NCBI RefSeq assembly: GCF_009939225.1
Contig: NZ_JAACJR010000008.1
Location: forward strand, 183,107 to 247,106
DNA from: Sediminibacterium soli
GTDB lineage: Bacteria > Bacteroidota > Bacteroidia > Chitinophagales > Chitinophagaceae
DNA length: 64,000 nucleotides
Reading direction: 5' to 3'
Below are positions 36,936 to 45,324 of this stretch, one piece after another. Both the position numbers and the translations under genes were made by a program. The notes under the pieces were generated by a model that saw nothing but the letters and a program-made list of their open reading frames with translations, was not told where the DNA came from and made no database searches. Position 1 is the first letter of the stretch; the number at the start of each line of letters is the position of its first letter.

Positions 36936-36943
36936 TACTTTTG
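36936..36943 (+). promoter_or_regulatory. TAnnTTTG promoter element of the small lipoprotein gene
   Basis: TACTTTTG at 36936-36943 matches the Bacteroidota -7 consensus and lies 18 bp upstream of the ATG at 36962. No clear -33 TTTG is seen. Confidence 0.5.
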
Positions 36944-36961
36944 ATCCGCAATAGAACGCTT

Positions 36962-37195
36962 ATGAAATACATAGTTTGCATTTTACTGATCGCCATACTG
37001 TCGGGCTGCAGTCTCAGCACAGGCAGCACGGCGAAACGTATCTGCAGCGGTGTGGGCCAATGCTGCGCCACGCTCTGTATTTCCCCCCGCCAGACACCCG
37101 AACTTACAACCAACGGATTGATTCCAACCGAAAACGCCATCCCCGTGATCTCGCTCTCCCTAACCGAAAGAACGGGCAAACTGCTTACCTGGTAG
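36962..37195 (+). CDS. Small cysteine-rich lipoprotein
   Basis: This 77-residue protein has a lipoprotein signal (MKYIVCILLIAILSGC, lipobox LSGC with C16 as the lipidated residue). The mature part is only about 60 residues and carries four more cysteines spaced C-x5-CC-x3-C (C28, C34, C35, C39), which could bind a metal or form disulfides. No family is recognised. A TAnnTTTG box precedes it and the left arm of an inverted repeat follows its stop. Confidence 0.7.
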   Translation: MKYIVCILLIAILSGCSLSTGSTAKRICSGVGQCCATLCISPRQTPELTTNGLIPTENAIPVISLSLTERTGKLLTW

Positions 37196-37197
37196 GG

Positions 37198-37365
37198 GAG
37201 GATTGGGGATTGCCGATTTGTTGCTTGGCGATTGCCGATTGGGATTTAGCAATTGAAGTCATCGGATTTGCAGCATTGACCTTGTGCCGAAACCCTTCCC
37301 CTTCCGCTTAACCATACTCCATCGGCAATCGGCAATCAAAAAATCGGCAATCGGCAATCCCACCC
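37198..37365. repeat. Intergenic inverted repeat built from GATTGCC units
   Basis: The left arm (37198-37246) holds tandem GATTGCC-like units and the right arm (37319-37365) the complementary GGCAATC units. Perfect pairings include 37206-37218 with 37349-37361 (13 bp) and 37230-37240 with 37321-37330 (about 10 bp). The loop of about 70 nt is unrelated. The repeat runs from the lipoprotein stop to the -7 box of valS. Confidence 0.88.
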
Positions 37366-37372
37366 CATTCCT

Positions 37373-37380
37373 TATTTTTG
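37373..37380 (+). promoter_or_regulatory. TAnnTTTG promoter element of valS
   Basis: TATTTTTG at 37373-37380 fits the -7 consensus and directly flanks the right arm of the inverted repeat. It lies 54 bp upstream of the valS start. Confidence 0.5.
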
Positions 37381-37434
37381 CGCACTTTCCGGATCGGACG
37401 GATGCTGTCCGTCAATTAATTTCCCGATGACTGC

Positions 37435-40062
37435 ATGGAACTGAGCAAAAACTATATCCCCAACGAAACTGAAGCCAGGTGGTATGCACACTGGCTGGAA
37501 AAAGGTTATTTCAACAGCAAGCCCGACGGGCGTGAACCCTACACCGTTGTCATCCCGCCGCCGAATGTAACAGGCGTGCTGCATATGGGGCATTGCCTCA
37601 ACAATACCATCCAGGATATACTGATCCGCCGCGCCCGCATGCAGGGAAAAAACGCCTGCTGGGTACCCGGCACCGATCATGCCTCCATCGCCACCGAAGC
37701 CAAAGTGGTGCAGATGCTGCGCGAAAAAGGGATCACCAAATCCTCCCTCAGCCGCGACGAGTTTCTGAAATACGCCTGGGAATGGAAAGACAAATACGGC
37801 GGTATCATTCTGCAGCAGCTGAAGAAACTGGGCTGCAGTCTCGACTGGAACCGGGTTTCCTTCACCATGGATGAGGAATACTACCGGTCGGTGATCAGGG
37901 TATTCATCGATCTGCACCGGAAAGGCTGGATCTACCGCGGCAAACGCATGATCAACTGGGATGTAAAGGCAAAAACCGCGCTGAGCGATGAAGAAGTGAT
38001 CCGCAAAGAAACCCGGCAGCAACTGTACCATCTCCGTTACCAGGTGGTGGACAGCCATGCAACTACACCTGAATACGTTACCATAGCCACCGTACGCCCC
38101 GAAACGATCATGGGCGATACCGCGGTTTGCGTGCATCCCAAAGACGAACGCTACAAACACCTGCATGGCAAACGCGTGCTGGTTCCGCTGATCAACCGCT
38201 CCATACCCGTTATCACCGACGAATATGTGGCCATGGATTTTGGCACGGGCGCTTTGAAAGTTACCCCGGCGCACGACATGAACGATTACCAGCTGGGCGA
38301 GAAACACCGGCTGGAAGTGGTGGACATCTTCCATGAAGACGGCACTCTCAACGAATCTGCGCAGATACTGGTGGGGCAGGACAGGTTTGAAGCCAGGAAG
38401 AATATTATCCCGATGCTCGAACAGGGCGGCTACCTGGTGAAAACAGAAGAATATACCAGCGAGGTGGGTTATTCCGAAAGAACCGATGTGGTGGTAGAAC
38501 CCCGTCTCAGCCTGCAGTGGTGGGTGAGCATGCAAAAACTCAGCGAGCCCGCCCTCAACGCGGTAATGGAAGATTCGATCCGCTTCTTTCCGCCAAAATT
38601 CAGGAACCTGTACCGCAACTGGATGGAGAATATCCGGGACTGGTGTATCAGTCGCCAGCTTACCTGGGGGCACCGTATTCCCGCTTTCTATGCACCCGAT
38701 GGATCTTTTGTGGTGGCGGAAAATATCGATGAGGCATTCACAAAATTCCAGCAGCAGGGATCGGGGGTGCGGATGGATGAGATCTGGCAGGACAATGATG
38801 TACTCGATACCTGGTTCTCGAGCTGGCTATGGCCATTCGAGGTATTCAGGGGCTATTCCCACCCGGGTAATAAAGAAGTGGCCTACTACTATCCCACCAA
38901 CACACTGGTTACCGCACCCGAGATCATTTTCTTCTGGGTGGCCAGGATGATCATGGCGGGATATGAATACATGGGTGAAAAACCTTTCCGGAACGTGTAT
39001 TTCACCGGCATCGTACGCGATAAGCTGGGAAGGAAGATGAGCAAGAGCCTTGGCAACTCGCCAGACCTGCTGGGACTGATCGATCAGTATGGCGCGGATG
39101 CGGTTCGTTTTGGCATCATGATCGCCTCGCCTGCCGGTAACGATATCCTGTTTGATGAATCCTCGCTCGAGCAGGGCCGCAATTTCAACAACAAACTCTG
39201 GAATGCGCTGAAGCTGGTCAAAATGTGGGAAGGAAGACAATCGGCCACGGCAGATACCACACCCGATTTTGCCACTGACTGGTTTGCCAACAGACTGCAG
39301 CAGGCAAAAGCCGAAGTGGAGGAAATGCTGGAACAGTTTCGTCTAAACGAAGCACTCAAAACCATTTATTCCCTGGTATGGGACGATTTCTGCAGTTGGT
39401 ACCTGGAGTGGATCAAACCCGGTTTTGAACAGCCGATGGATACAGGCGTTTACCGGAAAACCATCGGTTATTTTGAAGAACTGATGCAACTGCTCCATCC
39501 GTTCATGCCTTTTATTTCGGAAGAGATCTATCATTTGCTGAACGACCGGAACGATGACCTCTGTGTAAAGCTGACTGCCGCGCCAACACCGCCCAGCCCG
39601 CATTTGCTCGAAGCCGGGGAACTGCTGAAACAGGTTATCTCCGCGCTGCGCGATGCACGCAACCGCAACCAGTTAAAACCAAAAGATACCATACAGCTGC
39701 ATGTGCAAACGGCCAATACAACCGGTTTTGCAGCCATTGAACACATACTTGCCAAACAGGTGAATGCTTCCTCCGTTGCGTTTACGGAGCAAACCATTGC
39801 CGACAGCATTGTGGTGGCGGTGGAAAAAGACAAATTCTTTATCGTATCCGAGAAAGAACTGGACACCGGCAACCTGAAAGCCGAGCTGCTGAAAGACCTC
39901 GAATACCAGCAGCAATTCCTTGAAAGCGTAAAGAAAAAACTCAGTAACGAACGCTTTGTGCAGAATGCCAAACCCGAAGTGGTGGACCTGGAGAGAAAGA
40001 AGCAGGCCGATGCCGAAGCGCGTATCAAAACCATTCAGGAAAGCCTGCAGAACCTCGGATGA
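37435..40062 (+). CDS. valS: Valyl-tRNA synthetase
   Basis: This 875-residue class I aminoacyl-tRNA synthetase has the HIGH-type motif PPPNVTGVLHMGHCLN (about residues 41-56) and KMSKSLGNS (about 530). The CP1 editing domain lies between (TVRPETIMGDTAVCVHP; GTGALKVTPAHDMNDY), the anticodon-binding domain follows, and a C-terminal coiled coil (about 800-875) is typical of ValRS. The start ATG gives MELSKNYIPNETEARWY. The PAP2 phosphatase gene overlaps its stop by ATGA. Confidence 0.98.
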   Translation: MELSKNYIPNETEARWYAHWLEKGYFNSKPDGREPYTVVIPPPNVTGVLHMGHCLNNTIQDILIRRARMQGKNACWVPGTDHASIATEAKVVQMLREKGITKSSLSRDEFLKYAWEWKDKYGGIILQQLKKLGCSLDWNRVSFTMDEEYYRSVIRVFIDLHRKGWIYRGKRMINWDVKAKTALSDEEVIRKETRQQLYHLRYQVVDSHATTPEYVTIATVRPETIMGDTAVCVHPKDERYKHLHGKRVLVPLINRSIPVITDEYVAMDFGTGALKVTPAHDMNDYQLGEKHRLEVVDIFHEDGTLNESAQILVGQDRFEARKNIIPMLEQGGYLVKTEEYTSEVGYSERTDVVVEPRLSLQWWVSMQKLSEPALNAVMEDSIRFFPPKFRNLYRNWMENIRDWCISRQLTWGHRIPAFYAPDGSFVVAENIDEAFTKFQQQGSGVRMDEIWQDNDVLDTWFSSWLWPFEVFRGYSHPGNKEVAYYYPTNTLVTAPEIIFFWVARMIMAGYEYMGEKPFRNVYFTGIVRDKLGRKMSKSLGNSPDLLGLIDQYGADAVRFGIMIASPAGNDILFDESSLEQGRNFNNKLWNALKLVKMWEGRQSATADTTPDFATDWFANRLQQAKAEVEEMLEQFRLNEALKTIYSLVWDDFCSWYLEWIKPGFEQPMDTGVYRKTIGYFEELMQLLHPFMPFISEEIYHLLNDRNDDLCVKLTAAPTPPSPHLLEAGELLKQVISALRDARNRNQLKPKDTIQLHVQTANTTGFAAIEHILAKQVNASSVAFTEQTIADSIVVAVEKDKFFIVSEKELDTGNLKAELLKDLEYQQQFLESVKKKLSNERFVQNAKPEVVDLERKKQADAEARIKTIQESLQNLG

Positions 40063-40682
40063 GAAAGACAATCCTATCATTGCTATCGGTTATGCTATGC
40101 GCCACCTGTTTTGCACAGGGTGGATGGGAGGTGGATATGGTAAGATCCATCAACCCGCAAAACCCTGCCGCGAGTTTCACCTGGAGAACCCTGTCCAATA
40201 CCGCCAAGCCCTTATCGGTAGCCGTACCCGCGGGGATGCTGGCGGTGGCTTTACTGGAGAAGAACACCAGTCTGCGCAACAATGCACTGGAAATGGCCGC
40301 CGGGCTAGCCATCACCACCGTGGCCACGGCGGGTATCAAGAGCACAGTGAACAGAGAACGCCCCTACCAGCGCTATACCGATATTTACCCCGATTCTTTT
40401 GACGATGCAAAATCATTTCCCTCCGGGCATGCATCGGTGGCTTTTTCAACCGCCGCCTCGCTGGCGTTGCAATACAAAAAATGGTATATCACCGTACCCG
40501 CATTTGCCTGGGCAGGAGCCGTAGGCTATTCCCGCCTGTACATGGGACAGCACTACCCCACCGATATCCTGGGCTCCGCCCTAACCGGTATCGGCAGCGC
40601 CTGGGCCGCCCACTGGCTTCGCGGCAAACTGTTCGGGAAGAAAGCTAATCCGCGGACTGCGGATCAGCGGATTGTGGATTAG
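40059..40682 (+). CDS. PAP2-family membrane phosphatase
   Basis: This 207-residue protein has a signal peptide or membrane anchor (residues 1-20) and the three PAP2 motifs: KSTVNRERP (about residue 90), PSGHAS (about 119) and SRLYMGQHYPTDIL (about 158-171). Such enzymes remove phosphate from lipid phosphates or undecaprenyl pyrophosphate in the periplasm. It overlaps valS by ATGA. Its last codons (ADQRIVD) and stop are read from within the left arm of an intergenic repeat, so its C-terminus may have been set by that element. Confidence 0.93.
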   Translation: MRKTILSLLSVMLCATCFAQGGWEVDMVRSINPQNPAASFTWRTLSNTAKPLSVAVPAGMLAVALLEKNTSLRNNALEMAAGLAITTVATAGIKSTVNRERPYQRYTDIYPDSFDDAKSFPSGHASVAFSTAASLALQYKKWYITVPAFAWAGAVGYSRLYMGQHYPTDILGSALTGIGSAWAAHWLRGKLFGKKANPRTADQRIVD

Positions 40683-40870
40683 CGGATTCACGGATTTTCT
40701 TTTTTTTTCTCTCTCTGCGAAACTCTGCGCATCCTCTGCGCCTCCGCGGTAAAAAAATACTCCCTTTCCCTTTCCATTCCTCCCAACTTCACACTGCAAA
40801 AGGCGCTACGCCCCCTGCCCCTTCCTTAATCCACCAATCCACAATCCGCTAATCCATCCCCACAAATCCG
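40659..40870. repeat. Intergenic inverted repeat of GGATTNN units with CTCTGCG insert
   Basis: The left arm (40659-40695) carries tandem GGATTnn heptads and pairs with 40826-40870. The core 40666-40680 is perfectly complementary to 40836-40850 (15 bp). The loop holds a second low-complexity repeat, three to four degenerate CTCTGCG octads at 40709-40746. The left arm overlaps the end of the PAP2 gene and the right arm abuts a TATTTTG promoter-like box upstream of the GNAT gene. Confidence 0.9.
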
Positions 40871-40884
40871 TATTTTGCCGCCGC

Positions 40885-41382
40885 ATGCAACCCTTATTAA
40901 CCATACGCGACGCATCGGAAAAGGATATTTTGCTGATACAGCAACTGGCAAATAAAATATGGCCTTCCGCCTATGGTGCGTTATTATCGCCCGCGCAGCT
41001 GACATATATGCTCGATATGATGTACAGCACCGATTCGCTGCGGCAGCAGCTGGCAAAAGGTCACCAATTCTACATAGCTGAAGCTGCGGGCACCGTCCTT
41101 GGATTTGCCTCGGTATCGGATGAGGGCAACCGGGTGTTCAAACTCAACAAACTCTATATCCTTCCGGATATCCAGCGGTCGGGTGCGGGCAAAGCACTGC
41201 TGGAGCATTGCACCGCGTTTGCGAGGGCCGGCAACGGCGTGCAGCTCATCCTGCAGGTAAACCGCGATAACCCCGCAAAAGGCTTTTACGAAAAACAGGG
41301 TTTCACGGTGCTGGAAGAAATAGACCTTGCTGTGGGTGAAGGGTTTTATATGAACGACTACATCATGGGAAAGCAATTATAA
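40885..41382 (+). CDS. GNAT-family N-acetyltransferase
   Basis: This 165-residue acetyltransferase has IRDASEKDILLIQQLANKIWP at the N-terminus, the strand IAEAAGTVLGFASVSD and the acetyl-CoA loop LPDIQRSGAGKALLEHCTAFA (about residues 93-113), and RDNPAKGFYEKQGFTVLEE near the C-terminus. The acceptor is unknown. A TATTTTG box precedes it, right next to the repeat arm. Confidence 0.92.
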   Translation: MQPLLTIRDASEKDILLIQQLANKIWPSAYGALLSPAQLTYMLDMMYSTDSLRQQLAKGHQFYIAEAAGTVLGFASVSDEGNRVFKLNKLYILPDIQRSGAGKALLEHCTAFARAGNGVQLILQVNRDNPAKGFYEKQGFTVLEEIDLAVGEGFYMNDYIMGKQL

Positions 41383-41415
41383 CGCGTACAACGCTGCCAC
41401 AAACCAGGCACCCGC

Positions 41416-41916
41416 TCAATGCACCAGCACATGCGTCTGTTTGATGATCCCCATCACAAACACGCTCTGCACATGGCCTATGTTCTCTGCCTGGCTGAGT
41501 TTATTGACATGGAAATCGTAGAACGCATCCATGCTTTCCACCACCACTTTGAGCATGAAATCAAATTCACCGGAGATATTGTAGCATTCGATCACTTCGT
41601 TCATGCCCAGGATGCTGTGAATAAACTTGGTACCTTCTTTTTTATCGTGCTGTCTTAACGACACATAACAGATCACCATCAGCCCTTTCCGTACGCGGGC
41701 ATGGTTCAGCAGCGTGGCGTACTGCGTGATCACGCCATCTTCCTCCATCCGCTTGATCCGCTCGTGCACTGGCGTGGTGCTCAGGTGCACTTTTTCGGCG
41801 ATTTCCTTGACCGTAGAACGGGCGTTCCGTTGCAGGATCCGCAGAATGGCCAGATCTTTGTCGTCCAACACCAGGCTGGCAGCCGCGGTTTCTTCTTTTT
41901 TAACCTGTTTTGCCAT
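41416..41916 (-). CDS. Lrp/AsnC-family transcriptional regulator
   Basis: This 166-residue regulator has an N-terminal helix-turn-helix (LDDKDLAILRILQRNARSTVKEIAEKV; LSTTPVHERIKRMEEDGVI) and a C-terminal ligand-binding RAM domain (about residues 85-160). The start at 41916 (MAKQVKKEE) is preferred over a Met at 41946. It is divergent from ahcY; the shared 117-bp region contains a TTTATC-CT-GATAAA palindrome, so control of ahcY or autoregulation by an amino acid is plausible (inference). Confidence 0.93.
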   Translation of the reverse strand: MAKQVKKEETAAASLVLDDKDLAILRILQRNARSTVKEIAEKVHLSTTPVHERIKRMEEDGVITQYATLLNHARVRKGLMVICYVSLRQHDKKEGTKFIHSILGMNEVIECYNISGEFDFMLKVVVESMDAFYDFHVNKLSQAENIGHVQSVFVMGIIKQTHVLVH

Positions 41917-41929
41917 GATTAAAATGATA

Positions 41930-41943
41930 TTTATCCTGATAAA
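41930..41943. promoter_or_regulatory. Palindrome TTTATC-CT-GATAAA between lrp-like gene and ahcY
   Basis: These are perfect 6-bp arms with a 2-nt centre, 13 bp from the start of the regulator gene. A half-similar TTTTATCCTATCAA lies at 41992-42004. It is a candidate operator for the divergent Lrp-type regulator. Confidence 0.35.
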
Positions 41944-42007
41944 CAACAGAAAAATACCATTTTATTCCAAAAAATAAAACAATTACTGGCGTTTTATCCT
42001 ATCAACC

Positions 42008-42015
42008 TACATTTG
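42008..42015 (+). promoter_or_regulatory. TAnnTTTG promoter element of ahcY
   Basis: TACATTTG at 42008-42015 matches the -7 consensus and lies 18 bp upstream of the ATG at 42034. A -33 TTTG is not obvious, so activator dependence is possible. Confidence 0.55.
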
Positions 42016-42033
42016 CACCATAAAATCTACTAC

Positions 42034-43359
42034 ATGTCAACACTGTCAACATCCATCGATTTCAGTCTCAAATACAAAGTGGCTGATATTGGTCTTGCCG
42101 ATTGGGGCCGCAAAGAGATCCGTCTTGCCGAAGCCGAGATGCCGGGTCTGATGTCTATCCGTGCAGAATACGGTCCAAACCAGCCGCTGAAAGGTGCGCG
42201 TGTTGCGGGCTGTCTGCATATGACCATCCAGACCGCTGTGCTGATCGAAACGCTGGTGGCACTGGGTGCCGAGGTAAAATGGAGTTCCTGTAATATCTTT
42301 TCCACGCAGGACCATGCCGCTGCTGCCATTGCCGCTGCCGGTATCGGTGTATTTGCCTGGAAAGGTCAGACCATCGAAGAAGCCGACTGGTGTATTGAGC
42401 AGACGCTGTTCTTTGGCGCTGCCGACCGTCCGCTGAACATGATCCTGGATGATGGCGGCGACCTGACCAATATTGTATTCGACAAATATCCCGAGCTGAT
42501 CCGGAACATCAAGGGTCTGTCTGAAGAAACCACTACCGGTGTTCACCGTCTGTATGAGCGTATGGCAAAAGGCACGCTGCCCATCCCTGCGATCAATGTG
42601 AACGATTCCGTTACCAAATCCAAATTCGATAACAAATACGGCTGCCAGGAATCGCTGGTGGACGCCATCCGCCGCGCCACCGATGTGATGATGGCCGGTA
42701 AAGTTGCCGTGGTTGGTGGTTATGGCGATGTGGGTAAAGGCTCGGCGGGCTCCCTGCGTGGTGCGGGCTGCCGCGTGATCGTTACCGAGATCGATCCTAT
42801 CTGCGCACTGCAGGCCGCTATGGACGGTTTTGAAGTGAAGCCGATGGCCGAAGCCGTGAAGGAAGCCGATATTGTTGTTACCGCTTCCGGTTGCCGCGAC
42901 CTGATCACGGAAAAACATTTCCGCGCCATGAAAGACAAAGCGATCGTTTGTAATATCGGTCACTTCGATATCGAGATCGATGTTGCCTGGCTGAACGACA
43001 ACTATGGCAATACCAAGAATACCATTAAGCCGCAGGTTGACCTGTACACCATTGATGGCAAAGACCTGATCCTGCTGGCCGAAGGCCGCCTGGTGAACCT
43101 GGGTTGTGCAACCGGTCACCCCAGCTTTGTGATGAGCAACTCGTTCTCTAACCAGACGCTTGCCCAGATCGAACTCTGGAGCAACCACAAGAACTACGAG
43201 AACAAAGTATACGTTCTGCCCAAACACCTCGACGAGAAAGTGGCCCGCCTGCACCTCGCCAAGATCGGTGTGGTACTGGATGAACTGAGCGATGCCCAGG
43301 CTGAATACCTCGGCATACCGAAAAACGGACCGTTCAAATCCGACCTGTACCGTTATTAA
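42034..43359 (+). CDS. ahcY: Adenosylhomocysteinase
   Basis: This 441-residue enzyme hydrolyses S-adenosylhomocysteine to adenosine and homocysteine, removing the product of SAM-dependent methylation. Evidence is [30 protein letters not shown] (about residue 86), the NAD-binding [14 protein letters not shown] (about 228-241) and the C-terminal DLYRY. The start at 42034 ([10 protein letters not shown]) is preferred over in-frame codons upstream, which overlap the promoter. It is followed by a strong terminator. The enzyme is cytosolic and tetrameric. Confidence 0.98.
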   Translation: MSTLSTSIDFSLKYKVADIGLADWGRKEIRLAEAEMPGLMSIRAEYGPNQPLKGARVAGCLHMTIQTAVLIETLVALGAEVKWSSCNIFSTQDHAAAAIAAAGIGVFAWKGQTIEEADWCIEQTLFFGAADRPLNMILDDGGDLTNIVFDKYPELIRNIKGLSEETTTGVHRLYERMAKGTLPIPAINVNDSVTKSKFDNKYGCQESLVDAIRRATDVMMAGKVAVVGGYGDVGKGSAGSLRGAGCRVIVTEIDPICALQAAMDGFEVKPMAEAVKEADIVVTASGCRDLITEKHFRAMKDKAIVCNIGHFDIEIDVAWLNDNYGNTKNTIKPQVDLYTIDGKDLILLAEGRLVNLGCATGHPSFVMSNSFSNQTLAQIELWSNHKNYENKVYVLPKHLDEKVARLHLAKIGVVLDELSDAQAEYLGIPKNGPFKSDLYRY

Positions 43360-43383
43360 TCCGTGAGTGATCTATGATGATAG

Positions 43384-43413
43384 AAGCCGTCTCGATTGGG
43401 ACGGCTTTTTTTT
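43384..43413 (+). terminator. Intrinsic terminator of ahcY
   Basis: AAGCCGTC (43384-43391) and GACGGCTT (43400-43407) form an 8-bp stem with an 8-nt loop, followed by a T run to 43413. It begins 24 bp after the ahcY stop. Confidence 0.93.
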
Positions 43414-43423
43414 GGGGCATTAT

Positions 43424-43583
43424 GGATTAGTGGATTACGGATTGGCGGATTATTTGCCGTTGGGCACATGACCACAGGTGTTCGGAAGATTCGACCGTAT
43501 ACCTTTGGGCTGTTGGTCAGCGACCAACCGCGACGACGAGCCTGTCAGCAACCAACAGCGGCCAATCCGCAATCCACTAATCC
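43424..43583. repeat. Intergenic inverted repeat of GGATTNN units
   Basis: Arms 43424-43446 and 43561-43583 pair over 23 nt with one mismatch; both are tandem GGATTnn heptads. The loop of 114 nt contains nested hairpins, GTTGGTC-AGC-GACCAAC and a wider GCTGTTGGT/ACCAACAGC. The repeat lies between the ahcY terminator and the promoter region of the peptidase-like gene. Confidence 0.9.
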
Positions 43584-43635
43584 CCAATCCCCCCTATTCG
43601 GTATAGATTTTTTATATTCACTTAAAAATCGCTCA

Positions 43636-44559
43636 TTGCTGAATCGGTTCAGGCAGGTACATATCAGTTTGTGTTTGATCGCCATCGGGTGCTTTTCGTT
43701 TTGCCTGGGTTTTGCAGCCGGTTACCCGTCAGACACCACGCCTCTTTCCAGCAAGGAACAGGCGCTGGCTTTTCTCGATAAAACGGGTATTCCCGCACAG
43801 AGTAAGTACTGGCCCAATGTGGCACCCGCGGCTTTTATGCGCAACCTGCGCAGGAACATAGAATCGCCGCTGGAGATCTATGAAGGCATCAGCACCAATT
43901 TCTGTGCTTACTCGGCGCTCTCCTACCTGCCGCTGCACGATGACCCGCTGCATTTTGTCAGGTTCCTGGTACAGGTGTACACACAGGGAAAAGGCAATTA
44001 TGGGCCTGTGCATTTTATTCCCTCCGCTGAAATCTTGCAGGCAGCGGGCAGGCTGAGCTTTAAAGGCGAACTGGATGTTCGTCCGGCAGACCAGCTCTGG
44101 TTTCTGCTGCTCGCGGATCATTTCAAGGGCTATCTCAATTTTTTTGACAGGCATTTCGATATGGGCGATGAGAACAAACTCTGGGCCGCGGTGAACTTCG
44201 CCAAATTCAACCGGATGATCCGTTTGCTGTTCAATTACCGGGTAGATGCCGTGGGATCCGATCTGTTCAAACCGGGTATCAGGGATGTGTATGAGTATCT
44301 GTCAGACAGACTGGCAACAGGCAATGTGGCGCTGTTCGTGAACAACCTCAGTCTCTATAAAAAAAGCCATGCAACCATCCGCCTGGGCGTTCCCACCCAT
44401 TTTATCATTTTGCTGAATGTGGAGGAAGTGGGGGATGATATCGCCATCACATACTGGGATTACGGCGGCAAAAGCCTGCAGATATTATCGCCTTCGTTTC
44501 TGAAGAAGATCATATTCGGCGTATCGCATATCACCAAAAAGAAAGCAGATGCAAGGTAG
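43636..44559 (+). CDS. Exported protein with papain-like catalytic pattern
   Basis: This protein of about 307 residues is not assigned to a named family. With a TTG start at 43636 it begins with a good signal peptide (RFRQVHISLCLIAIGCFSFCLGFAAG). The frame remains open to 43396, but that part runs through the ahcY terminator and the inverted repeat and cannot be coding. The order of residues suggests a papain-like fold: C90 at the start of a helix (STNFCAYSALSYL), H255 at the start of a strand (PTHFIILLNV) and D275 (ITYWDYGGKS). Loop and helix composition resemble C39- or transglutaminase-like cysteine peptidases (inference). It overlaps the next lipoprotein gene by 11 nt. Confidence 0.75.
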   Translation: MLNRFRQVHISLCLIAIGCFSFCLGFAAGYPSDTTPLSSKEQALAFLDKTGIPAQSKYWPNVAPAAFMRNLRRNIESPLEIYEGISTNFCAYSALSYLPLHDDPLHFVRFLVQVYTQGKGNYGPVHFIPSAEILQAAGRLSFKGELDVRPADQLWFLLLADHFKGYLNFFDRHFDMGDENKLWAAVNFAKFNRMIRLLFNYRVDAVGSDLFKPGIRDVYEYLSDRLATGNVALFVNNLSLYKKSHATIRLGVPTHFIILLNVEEVGDDIAITYWDYGGKSLQILSPSFLKKIIFGVSHITKKKADAR

Positions 44560-45157
44560 CAAGCGGGCATATATGGTATGGCTGGCAATGGGTATTATCG
44601 CACTCTGCTCCTGCTCCAGAAAGCTGATCTCCACGCATTATTATACCGAGAACCAGGTAACCATTACACAGATAGAAAACGCCTACCGGGCGCTGTATGC
44701 GATACGGCCTTTTTCGGTTGAATTTACCGACAGGAGCTTCAGCAATATTTCGATAGAGATCATGACCGATTCCATCAAATACATCTATGCATTCGGCATC
44801 CAGGAGCCAAGACTGCGCGATACCCTGCAGAAATACGGCGCGCCGGTGGCGGGTATTATGGACATGATCGGCAAAATGAAATCGATCAAATGCATCTGGA
44901 TCAACAGGCTGGACTATTACGCCAATAACCAGAAAAACACGCTGGTGTATATGTCGTTCCGCAACGTGGCGATACACCTGCCATTCACCACGGAGAAATA
45001 CTATATACTTACTTTCTACTCGCAGCCGCAGTATTATGACGCCGACGGCCAGCTGCTGCAGGGACAGCGTTTGCGAAGGGTACGACGCATCAACGGCGAA
45101 ACTTTCCGGCGTATCAACGACAAAGTATGCTATACCATTTCCGGTAAATTCCGGTAG
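44549..45157 (+). CDS. Putative lipoprotein, partner of the peptidase-like protein
   Basis: This 202-residue protein has a membrane-targeting N-terminus (YMVWLAMGIIALCSCSRK) with an imperfect lipobox LCSC, making C22 the likely lipidated residue. The rest (IENAYRALYAIRPFSVEFTDRSF; YYILTFYSQPQYY) looks like an alpha/beta domain and is not recognised. It overlaps the upstream peptidase-like gene by 11 nt, so the two are very likely co-expressed and may act together at the cell envelope. Confidence 0.75.
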   Translation: MQGSKRAYMVWLAMGIIALCSCSRKLISTHYYTENQVTITQIENAYRALYAIRPFSVEFTDRSFSNISIEIMTDSIKYIYAFGIQEPRLRDTLQKYGAPVAGIMDMIGKMKSIKCIWINRLDYYANNQKNTLVYMSFRNVAIHLPFTTEKYYILTFYSQPQYYDADGQLLQGQRLRRVRRINGETFRRINDKVCYTISGKFR

Positions 45158-45298
45158 CTGTGGTGCAGCATACGGTAAAACACCGGCGGTCAGAGGGTCC
45201 GTACCCTTTGGCCGGTAACAATTCGGGGCATGCGCAGGCACTGCCATCATATCAACAATTGAGGATAAGTAGCCCCGGTATAAAAATTGCAGGGAGAT

Positions 45299-45306
45299 TA
45301 TCTTTG
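45299..45306 (+). promoter_or_regulatory. TAnnTTTG promoter element of the deacetylase gene
   Basis: TATCTTTG at 45299-45306 fits the -7 consensus and lies 18 bp upstream of the ATG at 45325. A convincing -33 element is lacking. Confidence 0.5.
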
Positions 45307-45324
45307 TTTTACAAAATTCCATCC

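Noticed and set aside
37372..38673. Minus-strand open frame of 433 codons opposite valS
   Set aside because: It is a shadow of the valS reading frame; the synthetase motifs on the plus strand settle the coding strand.
42046..43254. Minus-strand open frame of 402 codons opposite ahcY
   Set aside because: It is a shadow of a strongly biased, highly expressed gene; ahcY on the plus strand is unambiguous.
43396..43635. Upstream extension of the peptidase-like gene
   Set aside because: The open frame passes through the ahcY terminator and the inverted repeat, starts at a TTG inside the terminator stem and has no coding character; a TTG with a signal peptide at 43636 is a better start.
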